64,000 nt of DNA from Flavivirga sp. 57AJ16 (GTDB lineage: Bacteria > Bacteroidota > Bacteroidia > Flavobacteriales > Flavobacteriaceae): NCBI RefSeq assembly GCF_028736925.1, contig NZ_JAQZAT010000002.1:124001-188000 (forward strand). Reading direction: 5' to 3'. The notes under the pieces were generated by a model. That model was not told where the DNA came from. It searched no databases and was given only the letters and a program-made list of their open reading frames with translations. Shown one piece after another: positions 52,201 to 60,793 of the stretch (the stretch's first letter is position 1; each line of letters starts with the position of its first letter). The translations under genes were made by a program, and so were the position numbers.

Positions 52201-54166
52201 TATCATTTTCGTCATCGTTGGTATCACATAGAGCAAAATCCCCCAGGTTTGTGCCTGTTAAAAGCAGGTTGGTGTGAATTTCAAGCGGGATGATAGAGGC
52301 ACAGAGCGTCGTATTATCTTCTACTCTTATATAAATGGTTTGTTGTTCGAGGTTTATATTTTCATAGTTGGTTTCATTGGAAATAGCGTTAGTGCCAGCA
52401 TTAGCATCATCATAACTCTCATGAAATGTTGTAGTGACATTAGCAGGTAAACCACCAACAATATTGTTTAGAGCCTCTGTTAGATCAAAATTGGCAGTGC
52501 CGTCCAAATCTCTATCGCAAGCATCCAGATATAAGGTCTCTCTATCTACTACGGGGCTTATCGTAATGTCTACCGTTAATGTTTCAGAGCTATTAACACA
52601 GCCTGTTAATGCATTTATCACACGAACGTAAACAACCTCTGGGTTTGGAGGTGCATTGCTATTGACATAAGGTGATTGTATAGGATTATTGCCTGTATTG
52701 GCATCGGTAGGATTACGATGGTAAGATACAATAAGGTTACTTTGACCATTGGTTATTTCATCATCCTTTTGTGTTAGGTCTATGATGGTAAAACCATCGG
52801 GAGAGTCATCGTCATCACAAATTTCTAAAGTTGTTGGCGCAGTGATATTCGGTACTGGATTCACCACCAAATCGAAAGTAGTATAAGCAAAACAATTACT
52901 GTCCAAATCATCTATTCTAACATAAATAGTTTGTCGTGGACTAACAGTATTGGGAATGGGGGAAGTAATATTATTAACATTAGCTCTGGCATCTGCATCA
53001 GAAAAATGATATGAAAACGTATAATTTGAAAAGGGGATGTTATTGATGAGTTCAGGGTCTTTTATTGAAAGGTCAAATACTTCAAAACCATCCTCACTGG
53101 CATCATCACATAATTCATAATCACTAATAGGTGTAATAGGTTCTTCTGTGTTTAATGTAACGTTTATTTCGTCTTCTTCGGGACAACTCGAGCCATTCAG
53201 GTCTACAGTAACAACCACTCTATAGGTCCCATTTTCTATGGCATTATAGGTAGGGTTTATAGCGCCAGATATTAGGTTGTTATCTAAATACCAGGCATAG
53301 GTGGCCTGAGGATTTTGTATATCGGCATCTAAAAGCGTAGCACTGGCACAAGTTTCTATATCTTCACCTAAGTCTAAAATTTTAAAGCTATCCCCTTCAA
53401 TGAACACTGCGGAATCAAAAGAACCATCGTTTTGATCTGCAATAATTATTTTAATGTGATATTGAACATTAGGTGTAATGGTTGTCGATGCCGTTAATAC
53501 GTTGGTCCGCCCCACATAATTCGTGTCGCCTATGTTGTAACCATCAAAATATTGTTCGTTTTGAGGTGCACAGGCTGGTAGTAGATTAGGACGTATATTG
53601 TTTGTGTTAACAGGATCTGAAGTGCCAGGAACCAAAGCAATATTTTGATAAGGTCCCGTACTGGTCGCTTCTCTAATAAGGAATACAAAGCCATCGGAAA
53701 CCAGACAGGGGTTAATGCCATCATAGTCTTCTGAAGCAAATAAATAGTTAAATTGGACTTGATTGGATATGGATACGATGTCAAATTCTATGGATGTGGC
53801 ATTAAGCGTATTTGTAATACCTAAAGCGGTTTCTAAATCTGGATCTGTTCCCCAAGTTGTAGAACTTTCACTAAGTGTAGGCGTGATTAAGCCATTTCCG
53901 CCGGATGCTGCACTGCCCGTTGAAAGCATAATACCATTTTCAAAAGGGAAATTAGAACCGGCACGCTCAAAATAGCCGTAGCTTGGTAAACCGTGGGCAT
54001 TGCCATTAACAGACGATGTTATATTAGAAATATCTACACAGCCATCCACCAGATTATCTTCTATGAGTTGCTGCAAACCCACACTACTATCTACAGATAT
54101 TTGTTGGGCAAACATAAAGCTGCCACCACAAATGAATGTAAGTAAGAAGTAGTAAATAAATCTCAT
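49241..54166 (-). CDS. Giant secreted repeat protein with choice-of-anchor L and type B T9SS domain
   Basis: 1641 residues. Signal peptide MRFIYYFLLTFICGGSFMFA, then a choice-of-anchor L domain (~40-270: VQFNYLFASEDYDGINPCLV, DSAVFIEGDSF), then an Ig-like strip. About eleven ~95-residue repeats follow (~350-1480), each opening with a CD-rich motif such as ICDTDGDGFSIINL and closing with TIYVRVEN/NPxP patterns. Another Ig-like stretch and the gliding-motility C-terminal domain (type B, KFFTPNNDTFNDHWHIIGIE then NRHGKLLKTLPH and DYWFSANIIQNGSAFN, end GHFALKR) complete it. Probably exported across the outer membrane by the type IX system and used for adhesion or gliding. Related paralogue at 54335. 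Confidence 0.93.
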   Translation of the reverse strand: MRFIYYFLLTFICGGSFMFAQQISVDSSVGLQQLIEDNLVDGCVDISNITSSVNGNAHGLPSYGYFERAGSNFPFENGIMLSTGSAASGGNGLITPTLSESSTTWGTDPDLETALGITNTLNATSIEFDIVSISNQVQFNYLFASEDYDGINPCLVSDGFVFLIREATSTGPYQNIALVPGTSDPVNTNNIRPNLLPACAPQNEQYFDGYNIGDTNYVGRTNVLTASTTITPNVQYHIKIIIADQNDGSFDSAVFIEGDSFKILDLGEDIETCASATLLDADIQNPQATYAWYLDNNLISGAINPTYNAIENGTYRVVVTVDLNGSSCPEEDEINVTLNTEEPITPISDYELCDDASEDGFEVFDLSIKDPELINNIPFSNYTFSYHFSDADARANVNNITSPIPNTVSPRQTIYVRIDDLDSNCFAYTTFDLVVNPVPNITAPTTLEICDDDDSPDGFTIIDLTQKDDEITNGQSNLIVSYHRNPTDANTGNNPIQSPYVNSNAPPNPEVVYVRVINALTGCVNSSETLTVDITISPVVDRETLYLDACDRDLDGTANFDLTEALNNIVGGLPANVTTTFHESYDDANAGTNAISNETNYENINLEQQTIYIRVEDNTTLCASIIPLEIHTNLLLTGTNLGDFALCDTNDDENDTLEFNLTTIESFISDDLPNPVTVTFYETEPDRDNNTNPIPKGVLYEATSPKVLYVSLDDGNCTEVGDITLLVNPILQFNPANPIPYCDTDDDGTVSIDLHSLDEMVTNGNTNFSVTYFPTAADADNNNTANQLPDFYTNTNPTEPIYARIVNNDTGCATTNFFEIEVVLAPAAAQPAPFLICDTDGDGFSIINLENKIPEVVADPTGLDIDFFTSFDDANNFTNPISDTTTFNATTQTIYIRVESSINASGCYNIVELQVIVNTLPNIPAISNFQICQAGGGSTADFLLADKDAEILNGQTGKEVYYFEDEMDATSGNIANAIDKNTVYQNTSSPQTIYVRVENITDANCSDTASFILQVSPDPVYNVPTPFLRCDDISNDGIDTFDLNEKILEIQGANPPEPLNITFHLTRGDADNNDNALSLTYTNTRNPQTLYARIESDDSLCFVIEEVGINILAAPDITTPSPLILCDEGYDGATVFDLTTADFEILDRIQTNLITNYFEDFDDINQSDGLDNTNEIPDPTSFNSSAKTVYIKVANTLTSCFSVVPLELGVNLPPAINNVGTVPICDNDTDTFDLSTVDAMIVADPSSVNISYHNTQNDADNNVAPLNNIFNYTASNHTIFIRVSNITTGCFITSSFNLQINPNPMANGAPDLYYCDDNTDETDTRAFNLNDNDAIILGTQDPNLYTLSYYASIENAQDKENPLNNLHDGSDNETVFVRVENNNTTCYATTQFNLNIKPLPKIDLEDMVPLCNDTAIAITAETGFSSDNYEWSTGETTPIIIVEPSDLANGTLDLWVKIVRPYITGPCENTHTFKVIASDEAIINFTPTIDFADPNRIIVEIDPAKIGDYVYILDHGEAQTSNVFENVSYGEHTVTVRDLNGCMDVSKSVFIFDIPKFFTPNNDTFNDHWHIIGIERPELTGSIVYIYNRHGKLLKTLPHTSIGWDGTYNGQNMPSDDYWFSANIIQNGSAFNIKGHFALKR

Positions 54167-54334
54167 GGTTTGTAGGTATTCATTTTTATTCTTTTAGACA
54201 AATATGTACTATAAATAGGATAGAGGGAAAATTATACATGGAAAGTAGCTGTTTTTTGGATGAAACACAAAAAAAACACAGCAAAACGCATTTTTATTAG
54301 TTTTGAGGTCTTTTTTAATGAACCCATCTTGAGT
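54167..54334. other. Gap between the two T9SS cargo genes
   Basis: 168 AT-rich bases with no gene or clear promoter element. It should hold the promoter of the 1641-residue gene and the end of the paralogue's transcript. Confidence 0.3.
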
Positions 54335-57091
54335 TTAATACTTTAGGGTGAAATGATTTTTAAAGACCCTTCCGTCTTGTAGTTCAATAGCAAACCAGTA
54401 ATCATCAACAGGTAATCTTTTACCATTACTGGTGCCGTCCCAACCTGGACCAATAGGGTTTATTTGTTTTATTAATTTACCGTATCTATTAAAAATCCGA
54501 ATTTTGGTATTGGGTTGAAACATACTTGAGACCCCATGTATTTGCCAAGTGTCATGTTTACCATCGTTATTTGGTGTAAAGAATTTGGGAAAACCAATAA
54601 CCGAAACCTTGTCGTTAGTTAGACCGCAATCATTTTTTACATCTTTTACGGTGATCGTATAGATTCCAGGGGAAACATTTTCGAAGCTATTATTTTCTTG
54701 ATATGGAAATACCACCATATTGTTTTCGTCGAGCAACCTATATTGATAGGTACCCTCTCCAGATACCATAATAGTAATGGTATTGTTTTGGGAGGCATCA
54801 ACGATCTTGATTTCTTGAAAAGTCGCTATGTTAGAAGGTTCAACAATAACCGTTCTGCTTTTAGAACATCCATTATCAATACTGGTAACGGTTACTTGAT
54901 AGGTGCCGGGTTCGTTAACAGGAATTTCATAAGAATTTTCCCCTGTAGACCACTGATAGGTGTAATTGTTTTGCAAATTATTTGAAATATCGGCATTAAT
55001 TGGAATGGTTTGGGGAAATGTGTTCAGGCAATAATAATACGTGAGATCTTCTGTATCTATGTTTGGTAATTCTTTGACGATGAGGGTTACTTCCGCAATA
55101 CCAAAACAGGCATTGTTATTTTCTACACGTGCATAAATTGTTTGGTTATAGGGACTGTTTTTATTTGAATATGAGATATCTAATGGGTTTTCTTCTAGAA
55201 GGGCAGCCTCATAGGTTTCATAATAAGTGATGGGATAAACGAAGCCATTATTGGTTTGGATATTTGCCGTGATATCATTTAAATTGAATGTATTGATGCC
55301 GTCTTCAGATCCTAACTCATCACACGCATCATGAATATAGGCTTTTATGTTTTCAATACTTAAATTCAAGGTTAACACAGCGGTATCATAACAGTTTGTA
55401 TCGGTATTATAAACTTCAACATATATAGGACTTGGAACATCTGCATTAAAGTTATAATCGCTGCTATTTGGAACTTCATTATTTCTACTACTATCCGTAA
55501 AAAATCTAGTAGCCAGTTCCGGAATGCCACCAGTAAGGTTGGCGTTGGCCTGGGTCAAATCAAATCTTGTAAAACCTCCTAACACCCCATCTTCATCACA
55601 TTGAGTCAAAGTCGCATCATGAGCCACGGGGTTTGGGTTGAAACTAACATTTGCGATGCCTTCAAAAGTATCATCACATTTACCAGTATTTAAATCAATA
55701 AATACTTTATAGAGCCCAGGAGTAGAGACTTCCAGATCGAAATCCGATTCTGCTAAAGGACTTCCATTTAAAGACCATGAGTAAATGGCCCCGGGAATGT
55801 TATCTGCTCTTAATGTATAAGTATCTCCATCACATAATTGCAACCTTGTTGTAGTTACGGTACTGTTTCTTATAATATCAATTTTTTCAGCAAAAAAAGA
55901 TGTTATAAAAGGCGGCAGGCCTTGTCTGGAGTTACGGCTTAAACGTATCGCATTATGATCGTAATCACATGAAGTTCCCAAAACATTGGGGTTATTTATA
56001 ACTGATAAAAAGGGAGACCCAATAGAGTATGTCGCACTCATGGCCTTATAAATTCGACCATCCGGGCCTAATTGTAAACTCCCTCTGTACATTTGTCTGT
56101 TGTCTATGACAACTTCAGTATCGCTTATATTAGAGGCGGTTAGGTCATACTGTAACAGTGCACTATATTGCTCTGCAGGATTCCGAAATTCTTCATCTGT
56201 TTGAGGATCGTAATAAGTTGAGACATATAAAACCTTGTTGTTTTGAGAAAACTCGGCACCATAAGGTGATTGCCTTTTTCCTGGTCGGGAATAGTTGATG
56301 TTTATTTGGTTTTGATTACTAACAACCCCAGTATTTACATCAAAATCGTAAAGAAATAAACCGCTTGTTGAATTTGCACACACCAGTTTTGTGCCATCTG
56401 GAGACAATTTCAAGTAGCCTCTTTGATCGAAGACAAATAGGTTTGTAAAAGTGGAAGAAACAGGTGTTGTGTTTATGCCCATATCTGTGACTTCGTAAGC
56501 GTGAAATGTATTAAAAACAGTATCTGTAGGATCTCCATTTAAAGAAGAGAGAGTTATAACCCAAAGGGCCTGTGTTTTACAATCTTTTACAACGGCACTA
56601 ATTTTTTCGGTACTATTAGGAAGTAAATTAATGTTCTTTGATGTAACATCTCCATATGTTCCGTTGAGTCTCATGTCAATTTCAGAATAGTGAAATCCTC
56701 TATCTGGGTCACCATTTAAAGAGGTATCTGCAGTGAAAATATAATATATATTGGGATCTTTAGGTTTGGGAATTACGATGGCGGATTGCGTACTGGAAGG
56801 ATCTCCATATAGACCATTTCCCACTAATCTATTAGCGTTAGGCATGGGTCTGTGTAATCTGTCCCACACGGTTATACCATCAGTATAAAATAATAAATTA
56901 CCATCGACATCAGAAATGGTAGTACAGCCTTCATCTGTACTTAATTGGCCATCCGTTAGGTCTGAAATGGTGCCATTAGCATTAAAACGAATGCCAGCAT
57001 TCGCTCCAAAATACCAGTTTGCAGCCTCATTTTGAGAAAAACCCGTATGGCTCGTAATAATGAATAATGTCAATACGATAATTTTTCTCAT
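54335..57091 (-). CDS. Secreted beta-propeller-like protein with type B T9SS domain
   Basis: 918 residues. Signal peptide MRKIIVLTLFIITSHTGFSQ. A ~380-residue beta-propeller-like N-terminal half begins NEAANWYFGANAGIRFNANG and includes LSTDEGCTTISDVDGNLLFY, FDQRGYLKLSPDGTKLVCAN and GSLQLGPDGRIYKAMSATY. It is followed by Ig/PKD-type strips (SWSLNGSPLAESDFDLEVST), two repeats related to those of the 1641-residue paralogue (QCDEDGVLGGFTRFDL and ACDELGSEDGINTFNL), and the gliding-motility C-terminal domain (KFFTPNNDGKHDTWQIHGV, NRYGKLIKQINP, DYWFAIELQDGRVFKNHF). Likely cell-surface or released. The ABC-2 pair is upstream in the same direction. Confidence 0.92.
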   Translation of the reverse strand: MRKIIVLTLFIITSHTGFSQNEAANWYFGANAGIRFNANGTISDLTDGQLSTDEGCTTISDVDGNLLFYTDGITVWDRLHRPMPNANRLVGNGLYGDPSSTQSAIVIPKPKDPNIYYIFTADTSLNGDPDRGFHYSEIDMRLNGTYGDVTSKNINLLPNSTEKISAVVKDCKTQALWVITLSSLNGDPTDTVFNTFHAYEVTDMGINTTPVSSTFTNLFVFDQRGYLKLSPDGTKLVCANSTSGLFLYDFDVNTGVVSNQNQININYSRPGKRQSPYGAEFSQNNKVLYVSTYYDPQTDEEFRNPAEQYSALLQYDLTASNISDTEVVIDNRQMYRGSLQLGPDGRIYKAMSATYSIGSPFLSVINNPNVLGTSCDYDHNAIRLSRNSRQGLPPFITSFFAEKIDIIRNSTVTTTRLQLCDGDTYTLRADNIPGAIYSWSLNGSPLAESDFDLEVSTPGLYKVFIDLNTGKCDDTFEGIANVSFNPNPVAHDATLTQCDEDGVLGGFTRFDLTQANANLTGGIPELATRFFTDSSRNNEVPNSSDYNFNADVPSPIYVEVYNTDTNCYDTAVLTLNLSIENIKAYIHDACDELGSEDGINTFNLNDITANIQTNNGFVYPITYYETYEAALLEENPLDISYSNKNSPYNQTIYARVENNNACFGIAEVTLIVKELPNIDTEDLTYYYCLNTFPQTIPINADISNNLQNNYTYQWSTGENSYEIPVNEPGTYQVTVTSIDNGCSKSRTVIVEPSNIATFQEIKIVDASQNNTITIMVSGEGTYQYRLLDENNMVVFPYQENNSFENVSPGIYTITVKDVKNDCGLTNDKVSVIGFPKFFTPNNDGKHDTWQIHGVSSMFQPNTKIRIFNRYGKLIKQINPIGPGWDGTSNGKRLPVDDYWFAIELQDGRVFKNHFTLKY

Positions 57092-57119
57092 AGAGCTATG
57101 ACAATAGCTTACAAAGATA

Positions 57120-57944
57120 TTACAAATCTCTCTTTTTTAATAATCTATACGATAAAAAGACAAATAGAGCAGTCCAACCTAAAACAATAGCTATTTCATA
57201 CCAGTAAGCTCCATAATCGTACGATAGGTCAACTTTGTCGGGAAATTTTGTCATGGCTATTCTTTGAAATGGTTGATCGATCAATTTATACATGGATTTT
57301 AAAGGGAAGAAATTTTGTATTTTTTCTGCTAGATCTGTATTGAGTTTCCATGCCATCAATCCAAATAGTATCCATTCTAAAATGTAAAGTATAAATAAAA
57401 AGGCCAGAGCGAAAGCAGATCGTTTTACAAGCATTCCAAAAAATAAGCATAAACTAAAGAAGCCAACAAGTTTTACAAAGTATGCTAATAAGAATTCGGT
57501 CTGTCTGAAAATTATTGATACTTCATTATAGCTAGAATAATAAAGGCCAATACAAAGAGAGATTAAACTTATTATGATCGTTGAAACTAGAGAAAAGAAA
57601 ACGATCGTATAAAATTTTGAAAGAATGAATTCTTTTTTACTTAAACCATCAATAAGGTTTTGTTTTATGGTTTTATTGCTATACTCATTACCAATCATGC
57701 TAACTACCACAATAGCAAAAAAGAATTTAAATTGAGAAGCAAAAAAAGTAGTTAAATGCCAGATTATAGGAAAATTAAAAATGCCTAACTCACCCAGTTC
57801 TAAAGTAAAAAAACCAAATACATTAATCTTTAATGACGATAAAAGGATAACAAAAAAAGGTAAAATAAACGAAATAAATATGAGTATTTTACTGGTTCTG
57901 TTAAGGAGTAGTTTTTGTAATTCTAAATTTAAAAGTCGTAACAT
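57120..57944 (-). CDS. ABC-2 type transporter permease
   Basis: 274 residues with about six membrane segments: LIFISFILPFFVILLSSLKI, then IWHLTTFFASQFKFFFAIVV, and YTIVFFSLVSTIIISLISLC, etc. The coupling-helix motif EYSNKTIKQNLIDGLSKKEF is typical of the family that includes bacteriocin-immunity and copper/multidrug exporters. It partners the ATPase 19 bases upstream. Substrate unknown. Confidence 0.9.
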   Translation of the reverse strand: MLRLLNLELQKLLLNRTSKILIFISFILPFFVILLSSLKINVFGFFTLELGELGIFNFPIIWHLTTFFASQFKFFFAIVVVSMIGNEYSNKTIKQNLIDGLSKKEFILSKFYTIVFFSLVSTIIISLISLCIGLYYSSYNEVSIIFRQTEFLLAYFVKLVGFFSLCLFFGMLVKRSAFALAFLFILYILEWILFGLMAWKLNTDLAEKIQNFFPLKSMYKLIDQPFQRIAMTKFPDKVDLSYDYGAYWYEIAIVLGWTALFVFLSYRLLKKRDL

Positions 57945-57963
57945 GCGGTATATTTTGGTTGTA

Positions 57964-58860
57964 TTAGTAATGGTCTGTTAATTGTAAGAACTGTTCTTCT
58001 AAACTTTCTTTACGCTGTACCAGATGAGTAAGTATAATACCTTTTTCAAATAAATATTTGTTGAAATCCTCAGAGGCCATAGGTGTATTTAAGAAGGCCG
58101 TTACTAAACCATTTTCAACCTTGATTTTTTTAAACGATGTATTATTTTCCAATAACCTTATTAGCTCGTTTTGTTTGTTCGCTTTTAATTCGAAAAAGCC
58201 ATGACTGGAAATCATTTCATCTACACGACCAGAATATAACTTAGCGCCTTTGCGCAATACAACAACATGTGAACAGACTTTTTCAACTTCATCTAATAAA
58301 TGGGATGCTAAAAGTATGGTCGTTCCTTTTGCTGCAATTTGCTTTATAATTTCTCTAATCTGATGTATTCCCTGAGGGTCTAATCCATTGGTCGGTTCAT
58401 CTAATATGAGAATCTCAGGGTCATTTAAAAGTGCAGATGCGATGGCCAAACGCTGTTTCATGCCCAAAGAATAGGTTCTGAATTTACTGTCTTTTCGTTC
58501 TAAAAGCCCAACGACTCCCAGTTTTTCTTCAACTTTACTATACGCAACCCCCTTAATTTTACAAACTAATCTTAAGTTTTGAGCTGCCGTCATGTATGGA
58601 TAAAAATTTGGACGCTCAATGATAGCTCCCACTTTTTTTAGAGCATCGTGGGTAGATGTCGTACCATCAAACCAATGAAAGTTACCTTGCGTCTTATTTA
58701 CAACGTTTAGGACAATACCCAAAGTCGTAGATTTTCCACTTCCATTTGGCCCTAAAATACCATAAACGTTACCCTTGTTTATAGTGAATGATAAATCTTT
58801 TACTGCTGTTAAATACCCAAATTTTTTAGTAAGATTGTTAATTGTTAGTATGGATTCCAA
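57964..58860 (-). CDS. ABC transporter ATP-binding protein (BcrA/CcmA type)
   Basis: 298 residues. Walker A GPNGSGKSTTLGIVLN, Q-loop region VGAIIERPNFYPYMTAAQNL, signature RTYSLGMKQRLAIASALLND, Walker B EILILDEPTNGLDPQGIHQI and H-loop LLASHLLDEVEKVC. A C-terminal ~85-residue extension follows. It forms an exporter with the permease gene. I considered GldA of the gliding machinery, but the opening and the C-terminal part do not fit what I recall of GldA. Confidence 0.92.
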   Translation of the reverse strand: MESILTINNLTKKFGYLTAVKDLSFTINKGNVYGILGPNGSGKSTTLGIVLNVVNKTQGNFHWFDGTTSTHDALKKVGAIIERPNFYPYMTAAQNLRLVCKIKGVAYSKVEEKLGVVGLLERKDSKFRTYSLGMKQRLAIASALLNDPEILILDEPTNGLDPQGIHQIREIIKQIAAKGTTILLASHLLDEVEKVCSHVVVLRKGAKLYSGRVDEMISSHGFFELKANKQNELIRLLENNTSFKKIKVENGLVTAFLNTPMASEDFNKYLFEKGIILTHLVQRKESLEEQFLQLTDHY

Positions 58861-58982
58861 ATGATTAGGTTTTAATTGCCGTATGTGTCATGGCATTGGT
58901 TGTTTATTTAGTATGACGATGGTCAGGTTGTTTTGTTACAGGCTTGTTAAATAAAAGTTTTAAATTTGAATAATTATACCCT
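58861..58982. other. Promoter region of the ABC pair
   Basis: 122 bases; no convincing Bacteroidota promoter. Contains atgacgatggtcaggttg and an AT-rich part with no obvious structure. It leads directly into the MITE-like element at 58983. Confidence 0.3.
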
Positions 58983-59142
58983 TGAACTCATTTAAACTTT
59001 TTGGATTAAAGCGAAAATGAGTTATTTTATAACCAATTGAAGGCTTTTCTTGAGTTGCATAGCATCGTTACGGAATAAAAGAAGACAAAAAGGGGATGTA
59101 AAAGGGACCTTTTTAGCCCATTATAAAAGTTTAAATAGTTCA
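58983..59142. mobile_element. MITE-like element, TGAACT...AGTTCA ends, second copy
   Basis: Left end tgaactcatttaaacttttt; right end aaaagtttaaatagttca. Read 5'-3' it aligns with the reverse complement of the element at 35058-35240: shared blocks gattaaagcgaaaatgagtt (a few mismatches), attgaaggcttttcttgagt and tgcatagc, then tacggaa. The right end stops two bases before the ATG of the gene at 59145, so the element forms that gene's 5' leader. Confidence 0.75.
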
Positions 59143-59144
59143 TC

Positions 59145-60206
59145 ATGCAAGATTTAAAGATATCGAAAAGAAAACCATCGTATCCCGTAACTATTAAATT
59201 ACATAATTACTTAGCCAGGTACGATAGGAATACAAAAATCCCTATATTTTATGACGATCTATTGCGTTTTCAAGGTTCTGTGGTAATATACGACAAGGAA
59301 GATAATGACACCCTTTGGATTAGGGTTTATTATAATGAATTTGAAAGAGAGGAAATAGATATATCCTTAAAAAAGGTTTATACCATTTTACATTCTGATG
59401 GAAATGAGAGCATACTTCCTTTTTTAAATGTGGATGCCATTGATTTTTGCACATTTGGAAACTCCAAGCCTTTTAGGATAAAGATTAGAAATGTTCTAAA
59501 TGATAACTATACCTATTTTTATATAAAGACGACCGATGCTTCTCGTGTTTATGGCTTGGAACTGGAACACATGTTATCTCCCTATAATCTTAATTTTTTA
59601 GTTTATAAAAATACGTTGATAGAAGAACATATTACTGGTATACCGGGCGATGAGTTTATAAAAAATATGTTGCCTAAGTGCAGTAAGTCCGAAAAGGCGC
59701 AGATTGCAAAAGAATTTGTAAAGTTTAATGAGCGGTGCATGATCAGGCTCTTAGGGGATATGCGTTCTTATAACTATGTTATTGTGCCAACACACGATTT
59801 TGACCATGTTGTGTATAATATTAGGGCGATCGATTTTGACCAACAGTGTTATGAAGGAAAGTTTAATATTTATAGGCCCCAGTTTTTTAAAGAAAATTTA
59901 AAAATGGTGGAATTGGTCGCTGATAATATACAAAAGCTTTCTATCGATCAATATAAAACAGAAGAGCGCTCTATTTTAGTGAAACGGTTAAAAAGTTTTG
60001 CTATAAGAATAGAAGAATTGTTAGACTGTATGGTTAATGATGTTATTTCCAATAAGGAAAATATAGAATTATTAAAGACTACAATCTTTGATTATACGCA
60101 TGATGTAAATTTTAAACGCAGCAAGAATATGGGAGAAATACTTAGGCATGCATTGGCGTTTTTAAGCCGTAATTATGAAAATGTAAAATTGGAGAATTTA
60201 AAATAG
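59145..60206 (+). CDS. Orphan protein with a possible kinase-like fold
   Basis: 353 residues, no family recognised with certainty. The order of motifs resembles a protein kinase/HipA/aminoglycoside-kinase fold: a strand with Lys (YFYIKTTDASRVYGLELEHM, K128 with E139/E141), a hinge-like YKNTLIEEHITGIPGDEFI, a catalytic-loop-like LGDMRSYNYVIV (D205, N210 with the D-x4-N spacing), and a metal-loop-like RAIDFDQQC (D230-F-D232). The N-terminal ~110 residues (KRKPSYPVTIKLHNYLARYD, FQGSVVIYDKEDNDTLWIRV) may be a separate beta domain and the C-terminus is helical. No signal peptide or membrane segment, so cytoplasmic. It starts with ATG 59145, two bases after an inverted-repeat element. The kinase idea is my inference. 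Confidence 0.7.
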   Translation: MQDLKISKRKPSYPVTIKLHNYLARYDRNTKIPIFYDDLLRFQGSVVIYDKEDNDTLWIRVYYNEFEREEIDISLKKVYTILHSDGNESILPFLNVDAIDFCTFGNSKPFRIKIRNVLNDNYTYFYIKTTDASRVYGLELEHMLSPYNLNFLVYKNTLIEEHITGIPGDEFIKNMLPKCSKSEKAQIAKEFVKFNERCMIRLLGDMRSYNYVIVPTHDFDHVVYNIRAIDFDQQCYEGKFNIYRPQFFKENLKMVELVADNIQKLSIDQYKTEERSILVKRLKSFAIRIEELLDCMVNDVISNKENIELLKTTIFDYTHDVNFKRSKNMGEILRHALAFLSRNYENVKLENLK

Positions 60207-60239
60207 GGGGTTTAAGTCACTTCACGGAACAGAGGAACG

Positions 60240-60755
60240 TTAATTCCAGTTTTCATCAAAATCTAAATTGCCATAATCGTCAACATCAATACCGTCTTCA
60301 AATTCGTTAAGGTTGTCGTCATCTGTATCTGCTTCAAATAACTTATCGGGAGCCTCATCTGGTACTTGCCCTTTTACAAACATTAAATTAGGATAATCTG
60401 TGCCTTCAGCTTCTTCAACAATTTCAGCTAATTCAACATAGAAGGTCCACATACTTAAAAAATCGTACACATAAATCAGTTTTGTCTGTACCTCGTGTAC
60501 TACGCTATTAATTTTGGTTTCATTCATTAAGCGTGCAGAGTTATTTTCACTTAAATCGAACAACGAAATTTCTTCACCTTGATCCCATTGCTCATTACTT
60601 AAATAAAAAGAGGCCATTTCCGTGCCATTAAACCCAAAGGATTGCGTAATGATATTATGTAAATCTTCAAGCGTATCGGTTTCGCGAATTTCTAAATCAC
60701 GAAAAATATCATCTTCGGTGTCATTATCTAAAATAACTCTAAATCTGTAAATCAT
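60240..60755 (-). CDS. pRiA4b ORF-3 / IS1096 passenger TnpR-like family protein
   Basis: 171 residues from ATG 60755; the frame runs on upstream to 60998, but that part overlaps ctaA and is not protein-like. MIYRFRVILDNDTEDDIFRD, then LEIRETDTLEDLHNIITQSF, MASFYLSNEQWDQGEEISLF, KLIYVYDFLSMWTFYVELAE and YPNLMFVKGQVPDEAPDKL fit the plasmid pRiA4b ORF-3-like family. The tail is strongly acidic (ADTDDDNLNEFEDGIDVDDY). Despite the name it is usually a chromosomal protein of unknown function. ctaA lies just upstream in the same direction. Confidence 0.8.
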   Translation of the reverse strand: MIYRFRVILDNDTEDDIFRDLEIRETDTLEDLHNIITQSFGFNGTEMASFYLSNEQWDQGEEISLFDLSENNSARLMNETKINSVVHEVQTKLIYVYDFLSMWTFYVELAEIVEEAEGTDYPNLMFVKGQVPDEAPDKLFEADTDDDNLNEFEDGIDVDDYGNLDFDENWN

Positions 60756-60793
60756 TGATGAAAAATTATGAGACAAAGGTAAGCTTTTTTGAC

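Noticed and set aside
57964-58860. GldA, the gliding ABC ATPase
   Set aside because: Tempting because T9SS cargo genes are adjacent, but the N-terminal and C-terminal sequences do not fit GldA as I know it; kept as a generic exporter ATPase.
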